Assembly: GCF_014218805.1 (NCBI RefSeq) | Contig: NZ_JACJUV010000001.1 | Span: 1,748,501 to 1,812,500, forward strand | Reading direction: 5' to 3' | DNA from: Teredinibacter franksiae | GTDB taxonomy: Bacteria; Pseudomonadota; Gammaproteobacteria; Pseudomonadales; Cellvibrionaceae | DNA length: 64,000 nucleotides | Translations under genes and position numbers: made by a program | The notes under the pieces: model-generated | Seen by the model: only the letters and a program-made list of their open reading frames with translations | The model's database searches: none | What the model was told of the DNA's origin: nothing | Shown here: positions 1 to 8,779 of the stretch, in pieces | Layout of the letters: every line of letters starts with the position of its first letter | Numbering within the stretch: the stretch's first letter is position 1

Positions 1-62
1 ATATTGTTCGTTATTTGAAATCTAAGCTTATAAAAACATGAAAGCAATTTGTAGAAATTCAA

Positions 63-296
63 ATGGATGCAGAAATGGCTAATATAGAATTGAAATCTAC
101 TATTACCTGCCCACTGTGCGGAAACAAGAAGACTGAAATTATGCCTACTAACGCCTGCCAATGGTTTTACGAATGTGATTCATGCCATGAAGTGTTAAGC
201 CCAAAACATGGGGATTGCTGCGTATTCTGCTCGTTTGGTACAGTTAAATGCCCACCGATTCAAAAGGGTGATACGTGTTGCGCGCCAACTAAATGA
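63..296 (+). CDS. GDCCVxC-domain small Cys-rich protein
   Basis: A 77-residue protein with two CxxC knuckles (CPLC and CDSC), then the signature GDCCVFC and a C-terminal KCPPIQ. This matches the small family known as GDCCVxC domain-containing (seleno)proteins, in which one signature position is selenocysteine in some organisms; here it is an ordinary cysteine codon. The Cys pattern suggests metal or redox chemistry, but no function is established. A second in-frame ATG at 75 gives a more typical N-terminus (MANIELK) and may be the true start; neither start has a clear ribosome site. It stands alone, with more than 370 bases before the next gene. Confidence 0.8.
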   Translation: MDAEMANIELKSTITCPLCGNKKTEIMPTNACQWFYECDSCHEVLSPKHGDCCVFCSFGTVKCPPIQKGDTCCAPTK

Positions 297-675
297 CCCC
301 CCTACGCAAACCCCATACTGAGCTGCTAAGAATAGAAGGCAACACATTCACGCTATTACAAAAATATAACCGATTTCGGCGTCAAAATTATCAAGTTGTC
401 ACTATTAATCCCTGTAGATACCCATAGCGAACTCCCATTACCCCACGGGCAGGCACCAACTAAAAACGGATTTATAACTTCAGCGATGGCCCTACACACG
501 GGCTTGAACACCGTTATTAATTAACCCGTTAATATCAAGAATATTTCTTAAAAATTATTATCGATAAAAACCAGTTAATTGCGCATTTAATAGGAGCCTG
601 CTAGCCTTAGCGCCCTCCACCTGCTGCCATAGGCGGTAACCCTTCCGCTTATTTTATGTATGAGCTTCTACCCTT
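297..675. other. intergenic stretch before the T6SS cargo operon
   Basis: No coding frame with support. The part around 510-570 is AT-rich and could hold the promoter of the downstream operon, but I cannot point to a convincing -35/-10 pair. No hairpin followed by a T-run was found. Confidence 0.5.
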
Positions 676-1734
676 ATGTGGGAACTGGTAAACAAATCAC
701 CCTTCGCTACAGAACGCAGCTGGGTGCGCGACCTTAACGGTGAGGAAGTTTGGCTGGTTGCCATTAAAGGCGCTTTTTGTTGCACCGGAAATGGAACCTT
801 ATCGTTAGCAGACGAACAACCCCCAGTGCAATTGGTACCAGAATTCCTATCCGACGATACGCCCTCTAGCCTTAAAACCGAAACGGACTTCCCTCTATGC
901 AAACTGGCTACCGATGTGCTGGTTGAAGGCTCCGCTTTCGCCCCGCGCGGTGAACCTGTACACAAGCTCGACATAAGCTTGGAAGTGAAAAATCACTTTA
1001 GTAAAACCCTCCGCGTCTCTGGTAATCGCGAATGGCAGCAGCAAGGCCTAACCATAGTTGCCACTGAGCCAGAGGCGTTTACTACCATACCCCTAGTATA
1101 TGAGCGCGCGTTTGGAGGGGAAGATGCGGCACTAGTAGAAACCCCCGCACCGCAGTGGAGCACCCACAACCCCGTTGGCAGTGGTTACAGCTCTAAACAC
1201 GCCGCAGCCGAAGGCATAGCGTTACCCAACGTAGAGTACCCCGAACAACTTATCGATAGCTGGAAACAACGACCGAACCCCGCAGGCCTTGGCCCGGTGG
1301 CAGGTCACTGGCAACCCAGGGTTGGTTTTGCAGGAACCTATGACGAACACTGGCAACGCCAACGCCACCCGCTTTTACCATTAGATTTCGACAGTCGCTA
1401 TTTTCAGTGCGCGCCAGCCGATCAACAAATGCAGGGCTTTGCTGTGGGTGGTGAGCATATTCGAGTAACCAATCTCTGCCCTCAGGGGGAGTGGCTTACA
1501 CGCATTCCACGCGTGTCTTTATGGGTAGATACCCTCTTTAATGCCGCCAAAAAAGTATCCCAACGGCCCCACATTCATACGGTAAAACTAATGCCCGATT
1601 TGCGTACGCTGGAAGTTGTTTGGCACACTCATTTACGCTGCCATGCCGATGCCTACCAACTTCGGGAATCGATTGTGCGACACAAACCTCGTGTTCAAAT
1701 TAAAAAATCAGGTACTGTTGCTGCAGCATTCTAA
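676..1734 (+). CDS. DUF2169 family type VI secretion accessory protein
   Basis: A 352-residue soluble protein opening with MWELVNKSPFATERSWVRD and an early WLVAIKGAF segment, the normal start of DUF2169 proteins. The family is encoded next to PAAR-like effectors and is thought to act as an adaptor or chaperone that helps load them on the T6SS spike. The next genes, a thiolase-like protein, a DUF4150 PAAR-like effector and an immunity-type protein, are its usual partners, with gaps of only 6-12 bases. No Shine-Dalgarno sequence is evident before the ATG. No structural T6SS genes lie in this window, so this is an orphan cargo module whose secretion machine must be elsewhere. Confidence 0.85.
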   Translation: MWELVNKSPFATERSWVRDLNGEEVWLVAIKGAFCCTGNGTLSLADEQPPVQLVPEFLSDDTPSSLKTETDFPLCKLATDVLVEGSAFAPRGEPVHKLDISLEVKNHFSKTLRVSGNREWQQQGLTIVATEPEAFTTIPLVYERAFGGEDAALVETPAPQWSTHNPVGSGYSSKHAAAEGIALPNVEYPEQLIDSWKQRPNPAGLGPVAGHWQPRVGFAGTYDEHWQRQRHPLLPLDFDSRYFQCAPADQQMQGFAVGGEHIRVTNLCPQGEWLTRIPRVSLWVDTLFNAAKKVSQRPHIHTVKLMPDLRTLEVVWHTHLRCHADAYQLRESIVRHKPRVQIKKSGTVAAAF

Positions 1735-1740
1735 AAGGAG
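1735..1740 (+). promoter_or_regulatory. ribosome binding site that decides a GTG start
   Basis: AAGGAG immediately after the stop codon of the DUF2169 gene, six bases before GTG at 1747. It supports GTG as the start of the thiolase-like protein, with probable translational coupling to the upstream gene. Confidence 0.8.
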
Positions 1741-1746
1741 TTTTTT

Positions 1747-2781
1747 GTGCAGCCTATTATTTACGCAACGGAAGCGATTACCGCCCTAGGGGACTCGCAG
1801 GCAATGTCCTCGTGTGCGATTGCGGCGGGCTTATCGGCATTTGAAAATCATCCCTTTATGCTAGATATGGCGGGAGCCCCCTACAAGGTGGCTATGGTTC
1901 CCTTACTAGAGCCAGGTGAAACACAGCGCATACCCTCACTGGTTGAGAAAATTCTAAACACCACTCTAGCCAAGCTTCCAACAGTTACCGAAAGTGTTGA
2001 CCTGTTAATCAATTTACCCGCTCCCCGCCCAGGACTACCACCTACCATTGCACAAGACGTACTCAACGTTGCCCAAGCGGCTGTCGCTTCGCGCGAGAAC
2101 GTACAGATTTCCATTTCCGAACAAGGCAGAATGGGTGGCGCACTGGCCGTGCAATCGGTGCAGAAACGACTCGCTGACGGTGTTGAATTTGTTGTTGTGC
2201 TGGCGGCCGACAGCTACTTCGATGCGACCACCCTTTCGTGGCTCGACCTCACCGGCCAACTACTCACACAAGTAAATGCCTGGGGAATGGTTCCCGGAGA
2301 AGCCGCCGCCGCAACTGTTTTTTGTTCACCCGAAACAGCCAGCACTGAAAAACAGCCATCGGCGGTAAAGCTCGTCTCTGTCGGTATAGCCAATGAGCCT
2401 GGCTTTGCACAAACGCCACCCGTATGCACCGGCGAGGGTTTAACCACAGCGTTAGATTCGGTATTGGCTGAACTTCCCGCGGATGCAACCATTGACGACG
2501 CTTTAAGCGATACTAACGGCCAGCTTGTTCGAACCGATGAACTCGGTTTTATGTTTACCCGCCGCAGTCAATATTTTAGCGAACCGGGTAAAATGAATAC
2601 GCCCGTTGACGCCTGCGGAGACGTGGGCGCTGCAAGTATTCCGCTATTAATCAATTTAGCCTGCGAGTTGAATACCGCAGTAAATGTGGTACTAGCGAGT
2701 AGCGGAGGGGTGCATGAGGGCCAAAAGGAACCTGCGAAGCGAGCCGTCATACTTTTAGAAGTGGCAACACATGGAGCTTAA
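1747..2781 (+). CDS. thiolase-fold (beta-ketoacyl synthase-like) T6SS-associated protein
   Basis: A 344-residue protein with the outline of a thiolase/ketosynthase fold: an N-terminal IIYATEAITALGDS strand, a central VVVLAADSYFD and WGMVPGEAAAA segment resembling ketosynthase core motifs, and a C-terminal DACGDVGAASIP. The catalytic-cysteine motif of ketosynthases (D-x-A-C-S-S) is absent; the equivalent stretch reads ISEQGRMGGALAVQ. It is therefore unlikely to be a condensing enzyme. Proteins of this kind are repeatedly found between DUF2169 and DUF4150 genes in T6SS cargo operons, probably as structural or chaperone partners. The GTG start is preceded by AAGGAG. The exact role is unknown. 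Confidence 0.75.
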   Translation: MQPIIYATEAITALGDSQAMSSCAIAAGLSAFENHPFMLDMAGAPYKVAMVPLLEPGETQRIPSLVEKILNTTLAKLPTVTESVDLLINLPAPRPGLPPTIAQDVLNVAQAAVASRENVQISISEQGRMGGALAVQSVQKRLADGVEFVVVLAADSYFDATTLSWLDLTGQLLTQVNAWGMVPGEAAAATVFCSPETASTEKQPSAVKLVSVGIANEPGFAQTPPVCTGEGLTTALDSVLAELPADATIDDALSDTNGQLVRTDELGFMFTRRSQYFSEPGKMNTPVDACGDVGAASIPLLINLACELNTAVNVVLASSGGVHEGQKEPAKRAVILLEVATHGA

Positions 2782-2787
2782 CCACTC

Positions 2788-3903
2788 ATGCCAGTAACCA
2801 TAAAAGTAAATGGAACCAATTTGTCTTTGGTTCACAAAGGCAGTATGGGTATTGTAAAAAGTACGCTGCCCGATGTGTGTAAAACACCGGCACCAGGAGG
2901 GCCAATACCTATCCCCTACCCGGTCATTGTGTCCATGTCGCAGGACCTGAAAAAAGGTACCAAATCGGTAAAAGTCGATGGCGGTAACCCCGCAGCAATA
3001 AAAGGCTCAGAGTTAAGCCGTTGTACCGGCGACGAACCCGGAACCGCAAAGGGCATAAAATCCAGTACACAAATGAAAGAAGCCACCTGGCTCGCCTATT
3101 CCTTTGACGTAAAAATGGAATCGAAAAACGCCTGCCGTCTGGGCGATAAAATGTTGATGAATCACGGCAATACTGCGTGCTTGGCTGGCATTCTGCAGCA
3201 GCCGATTCTCACTCAAAATCCAGATGTCGCTGGGGAGTTGCAGGTTCTATGTAATATGATGTGCCAGGTAAAAGACCTGCCCGGAGCCAAACAGCAGGTG
3301 ATAGCCGCCGAACTTAAGGCCATTGACCGCGCTTCGGGCGGCGCCTCTACCATGAAAGCCGAAGTGCCCTACGACCCGTCTACAGTAGAGCCGTATATGA
3401 GCGGCAATGAACCATGGCGAGCAACTGAAAATTGGTTTATTCCCGGGCACAGAAGACCCGATGTGGTTATAACCAATGGTGGACCCCCTACTATGGCCAA
3501 TACCCGAGCGGTGGTAGAGATGAAGTTCGACGACGGTAACACCCAGCAAACCGCCGAGCAGCTGCAAGCCTACGATGCCATGTTCGGTGATAAGTTAATT
3601 GTTATGGAAGAAGGCGTCGATTGTATTTGCGACGAAGACGACCCAAAAGAAGAACCCGTACCCGATCCAGTACCAGACCCAGTTCCCGAAAGAAAACGCG
3701 AACCTAAAACTGACTGGTGGGATATAGCGCGAAAAACAGGGCTCGTAGTGGGGGGCATCGCTTTAGGTGTAGCAACCGTTGCAGCCGCCGTATGCCCATT
3801 TGACGGCCCAGTGGGTGAACTCGCATTAGGCGCAGCCACAGTAGGCATGTTTACCGCTGCATTTGGCTCTAGCGAAAGCAGTGCACCACCCGGTGGAGCT
3901 TAA
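2788..3903 (+). CDS. PAAR-like (DUF4150) T6SS effector with PD-(D/E)xK nuclease domain
   Basis: A 371-residue multidomain protein. Residues 1-140 form a DUF4150 PAAR-like domain (VCKTPAPGGPIPIPYP, ending MLMNHGNTACLAG), which sharpens the T6SS spike. Residues 212-270 carry a restriction-like nuclease core: P224-D225, then E244-x-K246, then Q257 and Y262 in a QLQAYDAMFG helix; VRR-NUC-type effectors have this layout. A Pro/Asp repeat (DPVPDPVP, about 290-300) leads to a hydrophobic tail at about 317-357. A nuclease followed by membrane-like helices is unusual; the tail might help entry into target cells. The toxin activity is inferred from fold motifs. The next gene looks like its immunity protein. 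Confidence 0.8.
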   Translation: MPVTIKVNGTNLSLVHKGSMGIVKSTLPDVCKTPAPGGPIPIPYPVIVSMSQDLKKGTKSVKVDGGNPAAIKGSELSRCTGDEPGTAKGIKSSTQMKEATWLAYSFDVKMESKNACRLGDKMLMNHGNTACLAGILQQPILTQNPDVAGELQVLCNMMCQVKDLPGAKQQVIAAELKAIDRASGGASTMKAEVPYDPSTVEPYMSGNEPWRATENWFIPGHRRPDVVITNGGPPTMANTRAVVEMKFDDGNTQQTAEQLQAYDAMFGDKLIVMEEGVDCICDEDDPKEEPVPDPVPDPVPERKREPKTDWWDIARKTGLVVGGIALGVATVAAAVCPFDGPVGELALGAATVGMFTAAFGSSESSAPPGGA

Positions 3904-3907
3904 GGAG
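3902..3907 (+). promoter_or_regulatory. ribosome binding site that decides a TTG start
   Basis: AAGGAG overlaps the effector stop codon and lies seven bases before TTG at 3915. No other start codon in the frame has such a site, so TTG is the likely start of the immunity gene and its translation is probably coupled to that of the effector. Confidence 0.75.
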
Positions 3908-3914
3908 ATTTATT

Positions 3915-4898
3915 TTGACACTACCAAGCATTGAAGCACTGGAACAAATTGACCAATACCAATTATTGGTTCCGCCGAAAAACCATGTGGGATTACGCAT
4001 GGGATTGGTATGCACATTGTTTGCCGAAAACCCTTCCGGCCCAGAAGTGCGCGCGGCACTGGCCACCTGTGGTGACGAGTACCAACAAACCGTGCAAGGA
4101 AAACTGCACAGTTATTTTGCTCCGTCGGGCGTCTATAAAGCTATCAAGTACCCGGCGGAAGGCGTCTCGCTACTGAACTACATACAAACGGAGGACAACC
4201 CGGAAAAAACCTTCAGCCCCTTTTTCTTCGGGGACCCCAATTACCGTGTAGCCAGTGCCTATGGCCTTTCCATTATGGCGCCAGGCCGTAACTCTCCGAT
4301 CAGTAATAAACCCGCCTACATCACCGCAGTACTGCCCTTTGCATGGCTGCAAGACCATGCCGGTGGGCTACAAAAACTGATGAAGTCGTGGGTTACGCGT
4401 TTAAAACCGTTTTACGGCTACGCCGGTATCGGTGCCGTGCAATCATTAGAGATGGTAGAAAAAAAACGCACCCGGCATTTTCTTGCGCCCTTAGTTAACC
4501 GACACCCGGGGTTAGAAGTGGTAAATCCAGCAGTGGTTTCCAACCATATATTAAGCCCAGAAGGCATTCCCAAAATTAAGGGGGCAAACTGGATGACAGC
4601 CATTGGTGACAAATGCCTTGAACCCATTGGCGGGCAAAGCGCGCTACTGGCCGGGCTGGATGAAAACTTTACACGTGAAGCATACGAAGGGGGAGTGCTG
4701 ATTCAAGCAGGGCAAATGCCACAGCTGGGTGATCGCAACACCCAACACTTACCGCGCTATTACAAACAATTATCCGATTTACTCAAACCTATTCGCATGC
4801 AATTTCCTGAAGGGCATTCTTTGCTCGCAGGCAATGAAGGTGAATCGAATACCGAAGCCACCAATAACTGGCTCGCCAGATTTGATGATAGTGATTAA
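3915..4898 (+). CDS. DUF3396-type T6SS immunity protein
   Basis: A 327-residue soluble protein resembling the DUF3396 / type VI immunity family: it opens with a VGLRMGLVCTLFAENP strand-helix, has a central FAWLQDHAGGLQKLMKSW helix and a YGYAGIGAVQSLE segment. Members are generally encoded directly downstream of T6SS effectors and protect the producer. It follows the PAAR-nuclease gene after 11 bases, is read from TTG with a good AAGGAG, and is last in the operon, as expected for an antidote. Binding to this nuclease is inferred from position only. Acidic C-terminus (RFDDSD). Confidence 0.75.
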   Translation: MTLPSIEALEQIDQYQLLVPPKNHVGLRMGLVCTLFAENPSGPEVRAALATCGDEYQQTVQGKLHSYFAPSGVYKAIKYPAEGVSLLNYIQTEDNPEKTFSPFFFGDPNYRVASAYGLSIMAPGRNSPISNKPAYITAVLPFAWLQDHAGGLQKLMKSWVTRLKPFYGYAGIGAVQSLEMVEKKRTRHFLAPLVNRHPGLEVVNPAVVSNHILSPEGIPKIKGANWMTAIGDKCLEPIGGQSALLAGLDENFTREAYEGGVLIQAGQMPQLGDRNTQHLPRYYKQLSDLLKPIRMQFPEGHSLLAGNEGESNTEATNNWLARFDDSD

Positions 4899-4972
4899 AG
4901 CGCAACCTGATTAACAGGTAGCGAATACGTTGTTGTACCACTATTCACAACGCTTAATTCACAACCATTTAT

Positions 4973-5590
4973 TCACAATAAGTTACCAATGGCATGGGTA
5001 AGGTTGCTTCTTGCCTGCTCTTCCAGTAAATCGAAAAAATAGCGATGAGTGTATAGGCGCTTGCGCCGCAAAAACTGCTCTAGCACTTCTTTTCGCTTTT
5101 TCTTGTAAAGAAAATACGGCACCCATTTATATTCTTTACGAATAGCTTTCTCGAAATTCGCAAACACCGAGCTTGATGCACCCAGAATGGAAAGGTCAAT
5201 ATCGACTAGCAGCGCTTCATCAGAAGTGCTAGCGGGTGAGTTGTGCTGGGTTGCCATAACCAGGTGAAATACCCGATCAATCACCTCCTGTGAGGCGCGA
5301 TGCTGATGAAGAAAGGCACTTGCCCACTTGGCGCTTTGGTATTCGTTATCTGATTTTCGCGGAACATATATCGCATCATGAAACCATAATGCCAGTTCAA
5401 TTTCGGCAGGGGCCTGGGCAAATTTCACCGCAGAATCAAGGTGGCGTAAACAGGCGGCAATATGCTCAGCTGTATGATAGTAACGGTGCTTTTCGGAATA
5501 CGCCGCGAGTAAAGACGATAATGTTTTTTCGTGTTGCTCAAAGCCAAAGGCCTGCATGAGCCTTTGCCAACGTTCAAACGCTATGCCCAT
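4973..5590 (-). CDS. HD-domain predicted metal-dependent phosphohydrolase
   Basis: About 205 residues with the HD-superfamily metal-ligand pattern: YHTAEHI near the N-terminus, then LWFHDAIY, and a later LLVDIDLSILG helix. It resembles the COG4339 family of predicted HD hydrolases, whose substrate is unknown. I chose ATG at 5590 (MGIAFERWQRL), which fits the usual start; a TTG at 5617 in the same frame has a better-placed GGAG and would add nine residues. It lies just downstream of the YcaQ-like gene on the same strand, so the two probably share a transcript. It converges with the T6SS immunity gene. Confidence 0.8.
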   Translation of the reverse strand: MGIAFERWQRLMQAFGFEQHEKTLSSLLAAYSEKHRYYHTAEHIAACLRHLDSAVKFAQAPAEIELALWFHDAIYVPRKSDNEYQSAKWASAFLHQHRASQEVIDRVFHLVMATQHNSPASTSDEALLVDIDLSILGASSSVFANFEKAIRKEYKWVPYFLYKKKRKEVLEQFLRRKRLYTHRYFFDLLEEQARSNLTHAIGNLL

Positions 5591-5631
5591 TACTAAAGTC
5601 CCCCCCAAACTTAACAACGCCCCTTCTCCCC

Positions 5632-6807
5632 TTACAGACCGCTTGTTAACGACCGACGACGGCGCAGCTTTTCAATTACGCTTTCATCTAGCAGCGGACA
5701 CTTATTAAAATCGGCGAATTTTTGTAGCTCGTCGGTTAACGCGGGGAAAAACGACTCCCGATCGAGCTGGCCATCTTCCAAGTGCAGGCTTATTATTTCA
5801 AAACGCTGGTCGGCCCTATGCGCCTTGCAGTCGATTCGACCCACAAACTTATCACCGTACAGAATTGGCAGACAAAAGTAGCCGAACACACGCTTGGGCG
5901 CCGCAACATAACATTCAATGCGGTAGTCATATTCAAACAGTGAACTCAAGCGATCGCGATGGATCACCAAGTTGTCAAAGGGAGACAACACCTTCAGCGC
6001 ACAGCCTACCGTTGGCGTTTGTTCGAGTGCATTAATATCCACATAAGTGTTTGACGCACCGGTGCTGCCCAATGCCTTCACCACTCCCGTTTCAATACGC
6101 TCGTCAACCACTTCACGCATCGCGTCGCGCATAGTTTTACCGGTTTTCAGGTGCAATAGCTGCTTCCAGGTAAAAACACCGTGGGCCCTGAGTGTGGTAT
6201 CGAACAAATAGGCTGCATATTCAACCGGCGTGGGCACGCTTAGATCTACACCTTCGGGCAAACAGCGTTCGGCGAGGTCATACACTTTCTCCATGCCGTT
6301 GCGTTCGCATACCATCAAATCGCCCTGCATAAACAGCTTTTCGACGGCCCGCTTGCCCGGCGCCTGGCTCCACCAGCTACCCTTACCTTTGCTACCTTGG
6401 TCGAGATCACGTAGCCGTGACGCGCCCTCTGCCTTTACACGCGCCAGAATTTTCTTCATCAGGCGCTTGTCTACATTATTGTAATAGCGGTTTTCACCAT
6501 CGCGTATACACGCCATGTTCGGTAGCGCATACCGGTAATCGCGCATCGGCAGATACGAAGCTGCGTGATACCAATACTCAAAGATGTGCTGTTCGCTTAT
6601 CAGCTGGTTCAAATGGCTTGGATTATAGGCAGGTACTCGGCTCCACAACACATGGTGGTGCGCGCGCTCCACCACCGAAAGCGTGTCTATTTGGACATAG
6701 CCTAGATGCTCGATTGCACTGCGTGTGCCAGACAAGCCTGCGCCAAACGGCTGCGGCAACGCCAAGCCTTGCTTACACAGTGCCAGCTGCCTTAATTGTG
6801 ATGTCAT
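5632..6807 (-). CDS. YcaQ/AlkX-like DNA glycosylase (winged-helix DUF1006 family)
   Basis: A 391-residue protein that reads as the YcaQ/AlkZ family of winged-helix DNA glycosylases, which unhook interstrand crosslinks and remove alkylated bases. The catalytic QxD motif typical of the YcaQ branch is visible as Q39-I-D41 in LGYVQIDT; the AlkZ branch has QxQ. Also present are SLVVERAHHHVLWSR-type and FEYWYHAASYLP segments typical of the family, and SPFDNLVIHRDRL in the C-terminal half. ATG at 6807 is the natural start. The HD hydrolase gene follows within 14-41 bases. Substrate specificity toward crosslinks is from family knowledge. Confidence 0.85.
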   Translation of the reverse strand: MTSQLRQLALCKQGLALPQPFGAGLSGTRSAIEHLGYVQIDTLSVVERAHHHVLWSRVPAYNPSHLNQLISEQHIFEYWYHAASYLPMRDYRYALPNMACIRDGENRYYNNVDKRLMKKILARVKAEGASRLRDLDQGSKGKGSWWSQAPGKRAVEKLFMQGDLMVCERNGMEKVYDLAERCLPEGVDLSVPTPVEYAAYLFDTTLRAHGVFTWKQLLHLKTGKTMRDAMREVVDERIETGVVKALGSTGASNTYVDINALEQTPTVGCALKVLSPFDNLVIHRDRLSSLFEYDYRIECYVAAPKRVFGYFCLPILYGDKFVGRIDCKAHRADQRFEIISLHLEDGQLDRESFFPALTDELQKFADFNKCPLLDESVIEKLRRRRSLTSGL

Positions 6808-6986
6808 TACGTAATCAGGTCAGGTAGGGCGGAGAAACGATAGATCTGTACTTTATCATTGCTTCGTTACTTCATTTATTGCAGCTATTTCTAGTCGCCA
6901 TTTACTGTTTTCAGCGAAAAGCAGAAGCCACTAGGCCCTCTATCAAATATACGGCTCAATCCTGTGTACTCGCTTAACAAGCGCTT

Positions 6987-7235
6987 TTACGTCATAACAC
7001 CGAACTTGAATGGCTTGTTTTGATGGCCTGATTTTGTATCAAGTGGTTTCAATTTAACCTTCTTTGCAATCAAACCCTGCTTTTCTGGGTGGCATTCAAA
7101 CTCGACATTAACACCGACCTTTAGAAAACTGCAATTAAGAAGGTCAGCCTTTTTAACAAGAATGTCTGGGCCGCCTCCATTCTCGATATAACCAAAATTC
7201 TTGTCGCGGAACCATTTTTTAACTGTTGCTATCAA
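6987..7235 (-). CDS. cold-shock-domain protein (divergent)
   Basis: An 82-residue protein with one cold-shock fold: MIATVKKWFRDKNFGYIE replaces the usual GTVKWFNxxKGFGFI (RNP1), and DILVKKADL replaces DVFVH (RNP2). The binding face is therefore altered: Tyr for Phe in RNP1 and no His in RNP2. A C-terminal Lys-rich extension (KKVKLKP, then KPFKFGVMT) follows. It probably binds single-stranded nucleic acid, but it is not a classical CspA. Loner gene on the minus strand. A broken relative lies at 9235-9381. Confidence 0.8.
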   Translation of the reverse strand: MIATVKKWFRDKNFGYIENGGGPDILVKKADLLNCSFLKVGVNVEFECHPEKQGLIAKKVKLKPLDTKSGHQNKPFKFGVMT

Positions 7236-7468
7236 CTTTATATTTCCTATATTTTTGTGGAAGCCTTGTTTCGGCCAAAAGTGAATATTAACTAGGTGTT
7301 GTGCTAAATGTAAGCCTTGAACCTATACCCTATAGGTTTCTTGCCAAATATTGGCCCTTACCCCACCCCGTTTCGCCCCAGAATCCAGCTGTAATCGCCA
7401 GAAATCAAGATGCTTCCTAAGCAGCTTGTTTGGAGCACTTATTAGCTCACACCAAAAACGGTGTTTAG

Positions 7469-8779
7469 TTAAGCAACAACCGATCTATTTCTGCCATCGG
7501 ACTTTGCCTGATAAAGGGCCTTGTCGGCGCGTTTGAAAGCCTTCTCGAATGACTCATTAGCGCTGAATAGGGTTAAGCCAACACTAATAGTAATACTTAT
7601 ATCGCTGTCTAAAACGAGTTTTTGGGCCTGAACGATCTGACGAATTTTTTCGCCAATTTGGATTAAATTTTTACCTGAACGCATTACAGAGAGCACGACA
7701 AACTCCTCGCCGCCCCATCGCGCTAGAGTATCACTGTCCCTTAAAATTTTACTTACAGCTCCGGCAAGATCTTTTAAAATTTTATCGCCAACATCGTGTC
7801 CAAAGCTATCATTTATTTTTTTGAAATGGTCTATATCAAATACAATCAAGCCGATGCTACTACCATCAGTACGCCCAGATAATACGCCTTCCACTCTATT
7901 CGCGAACCCGGCCCTATTAAATATGCCAGTTAAAGGGTCTACCGCCGACAACTCGCGGTATTTATCCGACTCTTTTTGTAGGGTGTGGGCATAATCCGTC
8001 AAATATTCTACACGCTTGGAGGCTGTTACAGATCGCCGATAGAAATGATAAATTTGCTTACCCGAGTCTACCCCTAAAATAATCACCCAAACGGAGAAAA
8101 TACTAAAATAGAGGGTATATGTTGATACCCACCTTCCAACGAGAACCAGCTTATCAAAACGTAACCTCTGCGGTTGTTCGAATAAAATCGTGCCTGTAGC
8201 TTCAATAGAAAAACTAGTAATATTATCGAATTCGGGCGCTATCAAATTCCTTGGAATATCATATTGCTCTAACCACCAGTCGCCAACAGTAAACTCATTG
8301 AATGAAATTTTAACTCGATTGTTTTCAAGCTCTTTATACCGAAAAGCAATTGTGTTGGGTTTTTGGCTTTCAACAGTTTCTAGTGTTGAATACGCGGGGT
8401 TGTGATTGCGAACATGTACTTTAACCTTTTCAATCGTACCTCCGCCCGACAAATATAGATACATGAAATCATAGGCAGAGAAGTCAAACGTTGTTAGCTT
8501 GTTTTTTATCCGAAGATTGAAAGCTGCGCCGCAAAAGGCGGAGACCCCTTCAAATTGTCTTTTAGTACACTCCCACTCTGTATTCTCATAGTTTAACCAC
8601 TTCGCTTCGCTTTTACCGCCGGCAAGGTTATCAGCAAACAGTTCTGGCTCCAGCCTATCATGTGGGACCAGCACCACTTCTTTAAGTGGCGCTAAGTAAT
8701 ACACAAGAAGAATAAAAAACGTAGTAGCAAATGCCACTAAGCGAACTTGCCCTAAATTAGGTAATCTGGGCTTCTTCAA
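7469..8779 (-). CDS. membrane-bound GGDEF diguanylate cyclase
   Basis: A 436-residue protein: transmembrane segment at about 13-30, a periplasmic domain of roughly 185 residues, a second transmembrane segment at about 217-236, a short coiled linker, then a GGDEF domain from about 277 (DPLTGIFNRAGF). The active-site loop is intact as GGEEF at 356-360, and the inhibitory I-site RxxD (R347-D350) sits at the right distance before it. It should make cyclic di-GMP in response to a periplasmic signal. The periplasmic part has a galactose-binding-like look, which is only an impression. The start is TTG; no ATG is available before the first membrane helix. Confidence 0.9.
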   Translation of the reverse strand: MKKPRLPNLGQVRLVAFATTFFILLVYYLAPLKEVVLVPHDRLEPELFADNLAGGKSEAKWLNYENTEWECTKRQFEGVSAFCGAAFNLRIKNKLTTFDFSAYDFMYLYLSGGGTIEKVKVHVRNHNPAYSTLETVESQKPNTIAFRYKELENNRVKISFNEFTVGDWWLEQYDIPRNLIAPEFDNITSFSIEATGTILFEQPQRLRFDKLVLVGRWVSTYTLYFSIFSVWVIILGVDSGKQIYHFYRRSVTASKRVEYLTDYAHTLQKESDKYRELSAVDPLTGIFNRAGFANRVEGVLSGRTDGSSIGLIVFDIDHFKKINDSFGHDVGDKILKDLAGAVSKILRDSDTLARWGGEEFVVLSVMRSGKNLIQIGEKIRQIVQAQKLVLDSDISITISVGLTLFSANESFEKAFKRADKALYQAKSDGRNRSVVA

